NCBI GenBank assembly: GCA_049999725.1
Contig: JBNGIS010012055.1
Location: forward strand, 1 to 20,908
Source of the DNA: Haplomitrium mnioides
Taxonomy: Eukaryota; Marchantiophyta; Haplomitriopsida; Calobryales
DNA: 20,908 nucleotides
Direction of reading: 5' to 3'
Shown in pieces: positions 9,523 to 18,449 of the stretch (its first letter is position 1; every line of letters starts with the position of its first letter). A program made the translations under genes and the position numbers. The notes below the pieces were generated by a model. It made no database searches and had not been told where the DNA came from. It saw nothing but the letters and a program-made list of their open reading frames with translations.

Positions 9523-10005
9523 CTTCCCAAAGACAACAGCAGAGAGGAGGCTGCTGTATTCTTCAAGAAGGTAAAGCCATACCTCTTAATCAAAGGAGTA
9601 CTGCATACGAGAAGGTATGACGAGATGATCAGACGTTGTCTAGAGCGGGATCAATCCACAATGGTAATGCAAGCCCTCCATGGGGAGGAGGTGGGAGGCC
9701 ACTTTGCAGCTGATACCACAATCAAGAAGATCCTGGATGCAAGCTATTGGTGGCCCACCTTGCACAAGGATGTGCATTTTTGGGTAAAGCGGTGCAATGT
9801 GTGCCAACGAACGGGGAGACCTACAACAAATCAGCACCATCATCTGGTGCCCATCATTCCCCTGGCACCTTTTGAGAAGTGGGGGATCAACTTCGTCAGG
9901 CCAATTGCACCTTCCACTCGCAAGGGTAACAGGTATATCTTGTTGGCCACCAATTATGCAACCAAGTGGGTGGAGGCCAGAGCCACTCAGAAGGATGATG
10001 CTAAG
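9523..10005 (+). pseudogene. Element A integrase relic, N-terminal part (split by insertion)
   Basis: Integrase joins element DNA to the chromosome. The HHCC zinc module is complete: His codons at 9679 and 9700, Cys codons at 9793 and 9802 (CNVCQ). The catalytic core begins with APFEKWGI, but the first Asp of the DDE triad is Asn (AAC at 9889-9891), whereas element B has Asp there. The core is then cut after [15 protein letters not shown] by the inverted solo LTR. One stop (9520) lies just upstream. Confidence 0.88.
10001..10005. other. Left target-site duplication of the inserted solo LTR (CTAAG)
   Basis: CTAAG precedes the LTR terminus at 10006 and is repeated exactly at 13666-13670 after the other terminus. 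Five bp is the usual Ty3/gypsy duplication size. Element B reads CCAAG then ACAGTGG at this site with no insert, so the empty-site structure is visible in the same window. Confidence 0.95.
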
Positions 10006-10999
10006 TGTCACTCTCTTGTTTCAGGCCTTAACCTTTTCACATGCTACTTTGAAGACAAGGGAGAGGATAGATCCAGGGCTTTTAGGTTCTTTTTTGAGAT
10101 GGCCCCTTGCCAGTTACCACTTTAAGGCTTTAAGGATTCTCCCTTTCGTTTCAGGCCTTCTATTCACCACTCACTCTCTTCAGATTATACTCAAATCATT
10201 CATTCATGGCTCAGGCTCCCATTTACCACACCCATCTTTCTTTGTGTAATTCCTTCCATGTATTCCAAGGGTCCAAATCTGAGACCCTGCCACCTTACGT
10301 ATGTTGTGGGGCCGAAAGGTGCTGTGACCTACACCAATAAACAAATGATAGAGGTCTAGACTCCCCCTCTCAGGGTTGTCACAGAATTGATAAAACTGAT
10401 TCCTAACTATCCTAAAATGAACTAATTCCTAAGCTATACTACAAGATCAGAAATAGAGAGCATTCACCCCTACGATCACTTGGCTATGTCAAGGGACTTG
10501 ATTGCCCCTCCAGAGCTGTCACAGGGTCTGCTCAACTAGTCTAATAGCTTCTAATCTAAAATGCCTCTTGAACACAAATGCAGAATGCAAATCTAACTAT
10601 GCACAAATACACAACACATTTACACTATGCACTACAATTAGAAACAGAGTCTCTGAAGGCCTCTCAACTTATCTCACCAATAGAGACTTCCCTTCTAAAT
10701 CACTGGCTGCCTTCCAGCCTTCAAACTAACATCCACCCACACACCCCTCTCCAGATAGTTTTTCAACTTCCCTCGCGAGAAGCCCTTACTTTACTTCCTC
10801 AAGCTAGGAAGAGGATTTCTTTGGCTTCCACCTGTGGAAGACAGTCTTCCCGACTGCAAGTAGCCCACTCCACCTTGAGCCTCGACAAGTCTTACTCCGC
10901 AGTGCGCGGGCACTAACGCAACCCCCCTTCCCTTTCAGCTCCACTTGAAGAATTACACCAGAGTGTAATCCGAACACTTTGGGTTGATGCTCTTGTATA

Positions 11000-11099
11000 N
11001 NNNNNNNNNNNNNNNNNNNNNNNNNNNNNNNNNNNNNNNNNNNNNNNNNNNNNNNNNNNNNNNNNNNNNNNNNNNNNNNNNNNNNNNNNNNNNNNNNNN
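11000..11099. other. Assembly gap (100 N) in the solo LTR
   Basis: Exactly 100 N. The flanks do not align cleanly to element A's LTR across this point, so the missing length cannot be estimated. Confidence 0.95.
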
Positions 11100-11474
11100 C
11101 CCCCGATGCATACCCCTCGAGTGCGCATAGATCCCTCGAGCCCTTCCCATTGAAAGGTCGTTAATCCCGTTGGGCTCAGAATGGGAGGATGCAACGCGTG
11201 TCTCGTGAGGTTGTTATTCCCGTTACAACAGAAAAGGAGAGCGTGCCACGTGTCTTGTCAGTTGGTCGAGAAGTGCCAAGTACAACGGTAACTCTACAAG
11301 GAGTCCGAGGAATCTTGCGGGCTGAGATTCCACAGATTCCCGCAAAACCAAGTCCAAAGGGTTCTTCGGAACATAGTTCCGAAGCGCCCCATAGACCTTA
11401 GTCTACGGAATCTTTGACGATTCGCCCAAATATTCCACGGGACTTCTCCGAGCACCACGTCATCTGAGGCCCCA

Positions 11475-11790
11475 CCGTCCGACACCGCCCCGCAAAGGGG
11501 TAGGCGGACCGCCGTGCTGACTCCTTTCTCTGAAGTTGACCTGCTCATGGCTCAAGGCCCAATGGGCTTCCACTTGCGGCCACGTGTCCATTGACTTACC
11601 CAAGGCTTCAGAGGTCACCACGACATCCGAAGAGCGCCGTCCGACGTCGCCCCGCAAAGGGGTAGGCGGACCGTCGCGCTGACCCGCTTCCAAAGTTGAC
11701 CCGCGAAACTCCTCTGAGCTTCTCAGGGCGTCACGTCATCCGAAGAACGTTGTCCTACGCCGCCCCGCAAAGGGGTAGGCGGACCGTCGG
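11475..11790 (-). repeat. Three GC-rich hairpin modules in the solo LTR
   Basis: CCGCCCCGCAAAGGGGTAGG followed by CGG occurs at 11485-11507 and 11760-11782, with a near copy centred on 11655 (GTCGCCCC...). Outer arms CCGCC and GGCGG and inner CC/GG pairs give a short stable hairpin. Each copy sits next to a GTCGGACG-like sequence and a 'GTTGACC' flank. Spacings are about 165 and 115 bp, close to spacings in element A's 5' LTR, so the module pattern is conserved in the family. Confidence 0.75.
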
Positions 11791-11922
11791 TTTGACCTTC
11801 TTCCGAAGTTGACCCGTTGACCTTCCGTGGATGCCACATCATTTGTAAAACCTTCCCTCGCCGAGTAAGAACTATGCCGATGTCACCGTTTTGGAACTCC
11901 TTTGTGATAAGAACGATACGTT

Positions 11923-12385
11923 ACCGAGGCTCCCTTTGCTAAGTTGTCGTCCCGCTTGATATAAGAACTACACGGAGCTCATTTTTGAACTGGCCCTCAC
12001 ATCCTCCGTTAAACTTTCAGCGTCGTGACCGTACCCAGTTGAACTTTCTCACTTGTCCTCGCTGGATCGGTGGCCGATCGTCTTTTCGGCACGACTTGCT
12101 CTNNNNNNNNNNNNNNNNNNNNNNNNNNNNNNNNNNNNNNNNNNNNNNNNNNNNNNNNNNNNNNNNNNNNNNNNNNNNNNNNNNNNNNNNNNNNNNNNNN
12201 NNCCCGAGGCTCCCTTTGTGAAGTTGTCATTCCGCTTGATATAAAAACTACATGGAGCTCCTCTTTGAACCAGCCCTTGCATCCTCTGTTGAACTTTCAG
12301 CGTTGTGACCGTACCTCGTCAAACTTTCCCATTTTTCTTTGCCGGATTTGTGACAGATCCTCTTTTCGGCATGGCTTGCTCTTCC
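11923..12385 (-). repeat. Duplicated ~180-bp LTR block flanking a gap
   Basis: The block from CCGAGGCTCCCTTTG at about 11924 to 12102 is repeated, with roughly a tenth of positions changed, from 12203 to 12385. It corresponds to the single conserved block holding the TATA-like core in element A's LTR (about 2800-2960). The divergence argues for a true old duplication rather than two unmerged haplotype ends, but the 100-N gap sits exactly between the copies. Confidence 0.7.
12103..12202. other. Assembly gap (100 N) between duplicated blocks
   Basis: Exactly 100 N placed between two similar ~180-bp blocks, a position where short-read assembly typically breaks. Confidence 0.95.
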
Positions 12386-12389
12386 TCTA

Positions 12390-12900
12390 GTCGAATCTGC
12401 GCTAGATTGCCTATTTGGCACCCCTTGGTTCTCCTCCGATTAGATTGTTGATAGGCTACCTTTTTGGTACTGTTTGATCTTTGTCTAGCCAAAATTGCAA
12501 TGTGTCACCCTTTCGGCTTCCTCGGTTCTTCTCTGGTCGGATCGTGGATTGGTCCCCATTTTGCCTTTACTTGCTCTTCGTCTAACCAGACCTATGATTC
12601 ATCCCCCTTTCGGCTCTCCTCTGGTTCTCCTCCGGTCGGATCGTGGATAGGTTGCCATTTTGCATTTACTTGCTATTCGTCTGACCGTACCTGTAATTCA
12701 TCCCCCTTTTGGCTCTCCTCTGGTTCTCCTCCGGTCAGATCTGCGCTAGGTCACCCCTTCGGCTTCCTCGGTTCTCATGTGGTCAGATCGTCGATAAGTC
12801 ACCCCTTCGATACTCTTTGGTTCTCCTTTGACTGGACCCGCAATAGATCGCCTTTTTGGGTGATCCCTCCTTGCTCTCTGGTTGGAACTCTCAACAGATC
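12390..12900 (-). repeat. Expanded ~50-bp tandem array in the solo LTR
   Basis: Imperfect units share, on the + strand, CTCCTCTGGTTCTCCTCCGG, then TC.GATCGTGGATAGGTC and a CCTTTTCGGC-like segment. A ~99-bp higher-order repeat is visible: the segment beginning CCATTTTGC at about 12556 recurs at about 12655. These are the same sub-repeats seen twice in element A's 5' LTR and three times in its 3' LTR, here expanded to roughly nine or ten units. No coding sense. Confidence 0.75.
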
Positions 12901-13665
12901 CCTATTAAGCGGGCCCCCTACGTCAGAAGACGGATCGGAACCCACTTAACCGGGTTCCCCACTTACAGAGGCGCAATCTCGTTAAGTTCTCACTTTCCGT
13001 GAAGATCCTTGGGCTTCTTGGAGCCACCACATTATCCGTGGAATCTCTTGAAGCGCTTTGGAGACGCCACGTTTCCGTGGAATCCTTCGGAGCCCTAAGA
13101 TGACTCCACGTTTCCGCGAAGATCTACGGATTCGAAGAGAAGGGTCGGACCCTTGTAGAGCACGCTCACACTTGTAGGATCGAGGCGTCTCCCGCTCCCT
13201 GGCCTTGCTTGCCCTTGTGACGATCCCGACTCCTCCTTCCTTCTCTGATCCTTGCTCTTGATTTGTGGCAGCTGCAGGCAATGTCCGCGGTCTCTCTCTC
13301 CCCTAAGTGCCTTCGGGTTTCTATGTTGTAGATCCGCTCTTCCTCCTTTGATCGCTTTGCCTTGGGTGGGCAATCCCTTCTTCCCCGCTCGGCTTCGATT
13401 CCCACATCCCCAAGAGACCCACGGGTTCTCACTTGCCCAATTCGGATTTAGTGGTACCCCTCCCCTGGCTAGCAATCACTGCCCCCTTCTCTTCTTTCAC
13501 CATGATCTCGTTCTCCTCCAAGGATTCATGCGCCCTGTTCTTACTTATAGATTGAAGGATCTTTGTTGCTCCCGAGGCGCCCTTGCACTTACCCAAGCGG
13601 AATTGTGTCGATGCTGCTTCTGTAAGGCAAAATTTTGTATCAACATCCCAATTCACTAGCTGACA

Positions 13666-13670
13666 CTAAG
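13666..13670. other. Right target-site duplication of the solo LTR (CTAAG)
   Basis: Perfect copy of 10001-10005. After one copy is discounted, the integrase frame before and after the insert agrees. Confidence 0.95.
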
Positions 13671-14402
13671 ACAGTGGCAGCCTTCCTCTATGAGCGGATG
13701 CTCTGCAGATTCGGACCTCCTTTGGAGCTAATTAGTGATCAGGAGACTCATATAACCCGAGACCTGACTAATCGATACATGATCAAGCATAGACGCACCA
13801 TAGTTTACCACCCCAAGGCTAATAGCCTGACAGAAAGAGCCAACGGGATCATAGGAAAGATCCTTAGTAAAACGGTGGCAGCTAACAAAGCAGATTGGGA
13901 CCTCCAGCTGCTCACCGCAACCCATGCATATAATTTGGCCTACAAGACCACAATGGGCCATTGCCCCTACTTTTTGGTCTTTGGACACCATGCCCTAGTG
14001 TCAGTGGAGTATGAGGTGCCCACCAAGCGATTGCTGGAGCAAGAGAGGATGGTTGAAGATCAGAGCAGGAGGGAAAGGCTCTATCAGCTGGAGAGCCTAG
14101 AAGAGACCACAGAGTTAGCCCAAGGGAGGTTGGAGCACCAGCAAGAGTTGAGGAAGAGACAACATGATAAGGGGCTCAAGCCAACTGACCTCTTGGAGGG
14201 AAATCTGGTGTTGTTATATGACAGCAGGTTTGTGCATTTCCCTCGGAAATTGCACATAAGATGGATGGGGCCATTTGTACTGAGGAAGCTACATCGGAAT
14301 GGGTCAACAGAGTTGGAGACATATGAGGGTCACAAGTTCACCAACTGGGTGCACTTCGACAGACTCAAAAGGTATGTGAATCAAGAGGAGGAGGGAAAAT
14401 GA
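13671..14402 (+). pseudogene. Element A integrase relic, C-terminal part
   Basis: Continues the integrase from 10005. The second catalytic Asp is in SDQ (GAT at 13737-13739), and the Glu is in SLTERANG (GAA at 13833-13835); both are kept. Just after SDQ a few codons are missing relative to element B. HAYNLAYKTT and PYFLVFGHHAL follow, then a charged coiled-coil-like linker (RRERLYQLESLEETTELAQ), and finally a GPY/F-type module (RWMGPFVLRKLHRNGSTEL). There is no chromodomain before the TGA at 14400. This half is open throughout (no internal stop). Confidence 0.9.
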
Positions 14403-14593
14403 CCAACTGTGATCCCTTCAAGGGTGTCCGGCCAGCGGAGGTAAGTTGTGTGTGTGTGGGGGGGGGGGCGTTTTGTGGGGTTGTATTGCAGCAGTTACGG
14501 AGGCCAACCAACAACCACTCAAAGGAGGCACCCAACAGAGCAAGGGAGGTGAAGGGTGTTCGTGGGGACGCTTCACACTTGAAGGGGGAGTTA
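14403..14593 (+). other. 3' trailer and polypurine tract of element A
   Basis: A short untranslated trailer with a GT/G-rich run (about 14446-14468) leads to GAAGGGGGAG at 14581-14590, three bases before the LTR. This polypurine tract would prime plus-strand synthesis. The same tract and the surrounding GGGGACGCTTCACACTTG are conserved in element B. Confidence 0.85.
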
Positions 14594-16146
14594 TGTCAGC
14601 TAGGGAATTGGAGCACTGACTCAGAATTCTGCAATGAGGAAGTAGCATTGACACAATTCCTCTCTGGTAAGGGCAAAAGCACCTTAGAAGCAGCAAGAAT
14701 CCTTCAAACTATTAGTACCAGCAAAGCGCATGGATCCGAAGAGGAGAACAAGATCATTGCGGAAGAAGGGAAGGGAGCAGTGGTCGCTAGCAAGTGGGGA
14801 GGCACCACTAAAATTCAAAGGAAGCCAATGAGAGCTCGTAGAGATGAGGGGGATACGGGAATCGAGACCAAGAGGGGAGGAGGGCGTGCCCACCAAAGGC
14901 GAAGCGATCAAAGAAGGAAGAGCGGAGCTACAAGGCAGAAATCTGAAAGCGCTCAAGGAAGAGGGAGACCGAAGAGCACGCCTACAGATGCCACACATCA
15001 GAAGCAAGGATTGGAGACAAGAAGGAGGAGTCGAGACCTTTGTGAGCACGAGTTCAGCCAAAGAGCGAGGGACGCCTCGATCGTGCAAGCGTAAGACAAG
15101 CTCTGCAAGTGTCCGACCTCTTTCTTCGGTTTCCACGGGTCCTAGCCGAAACCTGGAGTCTTCTAAGAGCTCCGAAAGATTCAACGGAAACGTGGCGTCT
15201 CTAGAGTGCTTCAAGGGATTCGACGAGCAACCTGTCAGCTCTAGGGAGTCCGCGAGCTTTCAACGGAGAGGTGGTGGGCTACAAAAAACTTAGTGGGACT
15301 CAGCCTTCCTAAATAGAGAGCCCGACTAAGTGGGTTTCAAGTGAGCTTCTGATGTGGAGAGCCCACTTAATAGGGATCCGTTGGGAGGTCTACCCGAAAG
15401 AAGCAAGGAGGGATCAGCCGAAAAGATGATCTATCGGAGGTCCAATTGGAAGAAGCAAGGAGGGATTAGCCAAAAAGATGATCTATTGAAGGTCCAGCCG
15501 GGAGAGAGAAAGGGCTGATCCACTGAAAGGACGATCTATCAAAGATGCGGACTGGGAGAGAGAAAGTTTGAAAGTTCGAAAGAGTACCGAGTCGACTATT
15601 GAAAGTTCGACGACGCTTGCGAGGAGTTGGGTCAAGGAGGAGTGGCTTTGTAGTTCTTATATCGAGCTTGTCCACAACTCAGTGAGGGGAGCTTCGGGCA
15701 CGAGTTGTTCTTATCACGAGCTTTCGACAAGATGGCTTCAAAATAGCGACGGAGGCATTGTTCTTACTCGACAAGGTAAGCTGCTATTTGGATGACGTGG
15801 CATTCTCGGGAGACTTGGGGGAATTCTGCGAGTAAACTTCGGAAAGAAGTCAAAGCGACAGTCAGCCTACCCCTTTGCGAGGCGGCGTCGGACGCCACGA
15901 CAGCGGATGATGAGGTGGCCCTAGGGAGTCTGCAAGTTTTCACAGGGAGGTGGCGGGCCCAAGGAGTCTGAAGGGCTTGTAGCGGCTGACGTGTCGGCCC
16001 TAGGGAGTTCGCGAGTCTTCATCGAGAGGTGGTGGGCCTAGGCTGTCCGAGGGTTTATAGCGGAAACGTGGCAAGTGCACGGGGCCCACAGAGTTTAGTG
16101 GAAACGTTGACGAAGGAGAGGGCCTGCGGTCTTCATCGGAGAAAGG
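14594..16146 (+). repeat. 3' LTR of element A, truncated to its first ~1.55 kb
   Basis: Begins TGTCAG directly after the polypurine tract and aligns with the 5' LTR from 1836 to about 3380. It includes three ~50-bp tandem units (15407-15563), the TATA-like block (about 15651) and one hairpin module (15855-15892). Homology to the 5' LTR stops at GGAGAAAGG, ending near 16146, after which the sequence is protease-coding. The remaining ~1.7 kb of LTR is absent. It also supplies the true sequence for the region replaced by poly-G and N in the 5' LTR. Confidence 0.9.
15407..15563 (+). repeat. Three-copy ~50-bp tandem repeat in the 3' LTR
   Basis: Three units with GGGATCAGCC or a variant, then GATCTAT.GAAGGTCC. 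The 5' LTR of the same element has two. Since the two LTRs are identical when an element inserts, one copy was gained or lost afterwards. Confidence 0.75.
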
Positions 16147-16769
16147 CTAGGAGGCTACCCACGGTGGGAGCTCTAGTAGATTTGCAACTGGTCTGTGAGG
16201 ACAAGGGGGCCTCTGAGATCGACATCCAGATCGTAGGTTGCACATTGTCCTTGGAGCCCTTAGATGGAGGGGCAAACATCAACATCATGGTGGAGGAGAC
16301 TGCTCACAAGTTGGGATTCACGGAATTCCAGCATACAGCCTGAATCATGAGGCTAGCAGATGGGTCGCATGTGAAGCCATTGGGCTCTCTCCTGCAAATT
16401 CCAACTTTCATCGGAGGGGAAGAATTCAAGCTCAATTACTTGGTAATGCGACCCGCCAGAGCATCTCTTTACCCAATGCTGATCGGGAGACCATGGTTGT
16501 ATGGGGCCAAAGTAATGCACAACTGGGGGAATTCTACACTGGTGTTTGGCCCCGAAAGAACGATAGTGCATTGTGGTTTTGTTCCTCACTTAGGAGAAAC
16601 GCAGTCGGAAGCGGAATACGACAGTGAGTGGTCCGAAGAAGAAGAAGATTCGGTGTACCACTACTGGGTACAGATGGTGAGCGAAGTGGCACAAGAGGAT
16701 ATGTCGAAGGAGGGTGTAGTTTCCGTCAATCAACTCAAATTATCTACCTATGACAGAATAGAGCATTAG
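16147..16769 (+). pseudogene. Element B protease relic
   Basis: Collinear with A's protease. The active-site motif P-L-D-G-G-A-N is intact, as are TAHKLGF and LIGRPWL. A TGA at 16341 sits four residues after TEFQ, and a TAG at 16767 ends the acidic tail (SEWSEEEEDSVYHYW). It is much better preserved than A's copy and shows what several of A's stop codons replaced. The first protease codons are joined to LTR sequence. Confidence 0.87.
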
Positions 16770-18449
16770 TGGGATGGGTCCGCGGAAGATCGAACCAGAG
16801 CTGAGGACACCAGGATCAAAAGGGGGACAGATCCGAAGTACCTCATTGGATGCAGGAAACGGACACGGGAAGGTCCGCAGAAGCTCCTCAAGAAGGAGGA
16901 GGAGTGAGACTAGCTACTTTGATATCAACATGGGACAACAGGGGGAGGAATGAGATGGGGGTGGTGCGGGATGCCCAACACAAGCAGCTGGTGGTCCGAG
17001 AGGGACATACTTTCCATATCGGATCCCAATTGCCCAGGAAAGCAGAGCAGACCCTCACCAAGCTCCTACACAATTACAGTGACGCCTTCGTCTAGAGTCA
17101 TGTAGATCTGAAGGGAGTCCCCAAGGAATTGGGGGAGCATAGGATTGACCTGGAGCCCACAACAATCCCAGTGCGCCAACGACAATATCGGATGAATCCC
17201 GGATTCTCCCTGCTGGTGAAGGAGGAGATAGACAAGCTCTTGGAGGTAGACTTCATCTATCCAATACTCAATAGTGAGTGGGTGTCTCCCTTGGTTGTGG
17301 TACCCAAAAAGGTGGGATAGGATAGGGAGAAGAAAATCTGTGTCTGCCAAGATTTCCGGAGACTGAATAAGGCCACAAAGAAAGATCACTACCCATTGCC
17401 TTTCACAGATGGGGTGCTGGACTTGGTGGAAGGGTAGGAGGTATATAGTTTTTTGGATGGGTACTATGGGTATAACCAGATTTGGATCCGGGAGGAGGAT
17501 CAGCTCAAAACAGCATTCACCACGGAATGGGGGGTGTTTTCTTTCAGGAGGATGCCTTTTGGCTTGTGCAATGCACCAGGTACTTTCTAGGCGATGATGA
17601 TGAACATCTTCCACGACTACCTCAGGAAATTCTTGGAGTTGTTCATCAACAATTTCGTGGTGTATGGCAAGCTGGAGGACCACGAGTGGGATGTGAGGCT
17701 TACACTTCAGAGGTGCAGGGAAATTGGGCTGAGGCTGCACCCAAGCAAATGTTTCTTTGGGGTGAAGAATTGGGTACTCCTCGCACACCAAATTTCCAAC
17801 AGAGGCATTGAGGTGGATTAGGAGAAGATCACCAACTGGTTGAATGTGGCCTTTTCTACCAGTCTGAAGGAGGTGCAAGGCTTCTTGGGGTGTGTTGGGT
17901 ATTATCGACGATTCATCAACCAATTCGCCTCAATGGCTATGCCCCTCACCCAAATGACCAAGGGGTAGCACATTCGAGGCCACTCCTGAAAGACTGGAAA
18001 GTTTCGAGGAATTGAAAAAAAGGTTGGCCACTGCTCATGTGTTAGTCCCTCCCAGCTAGGGAAGGGACTTCCATGTAATGATTGATGTATCTGGGTTCTG
18101 CATTGGAGCAGTGCTATCCCAGATGGATGATCAAGGACGTGACCACCCCATCTACTTCACCAGCATGCTGCTAGCACCAGTAGAGAAGAACTACTCTCCA
18201 ACAGATCGGGAGGCTCTGGGAATCATATATGCCCTGAAGAAGTTCAGGTATTACCTGTTGCAGCACAAAGTGATCTTCCACACGGATCACAATGCGCTGA
18301 AGTACATGGTGAACAAGCCCGACGTCACCGGTCGAATTGCAAGGTGGGTACTTCTGTTGCAGGAGTTTGACTTTGAGGTCAAGATCAAGCTTGGGAAGAA
18401 GCACAGCGATGCAGACTTCTTCTCCAGGATTGCAGGGCCTGTCAACTAG
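16770..18449 (+). pseudogene. Element B reverse transcriptase and RNase H relic
   Basis: RT landmarks: WVSPLVVVPKK, VCQDFRRLN, DHYPLPF, MPFGLCNAPGTF, and GCVGYYRRFI. The catalytic FxDD is changed to FINN (17642-17653): both Asp codons became Asn, so the polymerase site is destroyed, unlike A's FIDD. RNase H keeps its first Asp in DVSGFCIGAVLSQ (GAT at 18084-18086), TDREALGIIYAL and HTDHNALKYMV. Stops include 17093, 17318, 17436, 17588, 17819, 18057 and 18447. There is a frame change between 16770 and 16850 and a 2-bp loss near 17965 (ACCAAGGGG versus ACCAAGAGGGG in A). Confidence 0.9.

Larger units (their letters stand above)
10006..13665 (-). mobile_element. Solo LTR of the same family, inserted in reverse into A's integrase
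   Basis: Read on the minus strand it begins TGTCAGCTAGTGAATTGG at 13665 and ends GAGAGTGACA at 10006. These match the start and end of element A's 5' LTR. It is 3.66 kb including two 100-N gaps, with no internal gag-pol sequence and a perfect CTAAG duplication on both sides. It is therefore a solo LTR, normally produced by recombination between the two LTRs of a full insertion. Compared with A's LTR it has a much longer tandem array (about 12390-12900), a duplicated ~180-bp block (11923-12102 and 12203-12385), three hairpin modules (11475-11790) and a divergent segment around 11100-11250. It represents a different sub-lineage of the family. No host gene is seen in it. Confidence 0.93.
1836..16146 (+). 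mobile_element. Element A: Ty3/gypsy-type LTR retrotransposon relic, nested-into and 3'-truncated
   Basis: The order is 5' LTR (1836-5079), PBS (5088), gag, protease, reverse transcriptase, RNase H, integrase (interrupted at 10006-13665 by an inverted solo LTR), 3' trailer, polypurine tract, and 3' LTR (14594 to about 16146, incomplete). Integrase lies after RNase H, which is the Ty3/gypsy order rather than the copia order. The first ~205 bp of the two LTRs differ at roughly 19-20 positions by my hand alignment, mostly transitions, so the insertion is old. The coding region is full of in-frame stops and indels. No chromodomain follows the integrase. The element cannot encode an active polyprotein as it stands. 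Confidence 0.9.

Noticed and set aside
12464-12949. Frame of 161 codons with repeated GSWIG.HFAFTC-like units in the solo LTR
   Set aside because: It is a translation of the ~50/99-bp tandem array. The periodicity comes from the DNA repeat, and no homologue frame exists in the other LTRs.
17066-17923. Minus-strand frame of 285 codons opposite reverse transcriptase
   Set aside because: Shadow of the conserved RT coding strand. The + strand carries RT motifs throughout.
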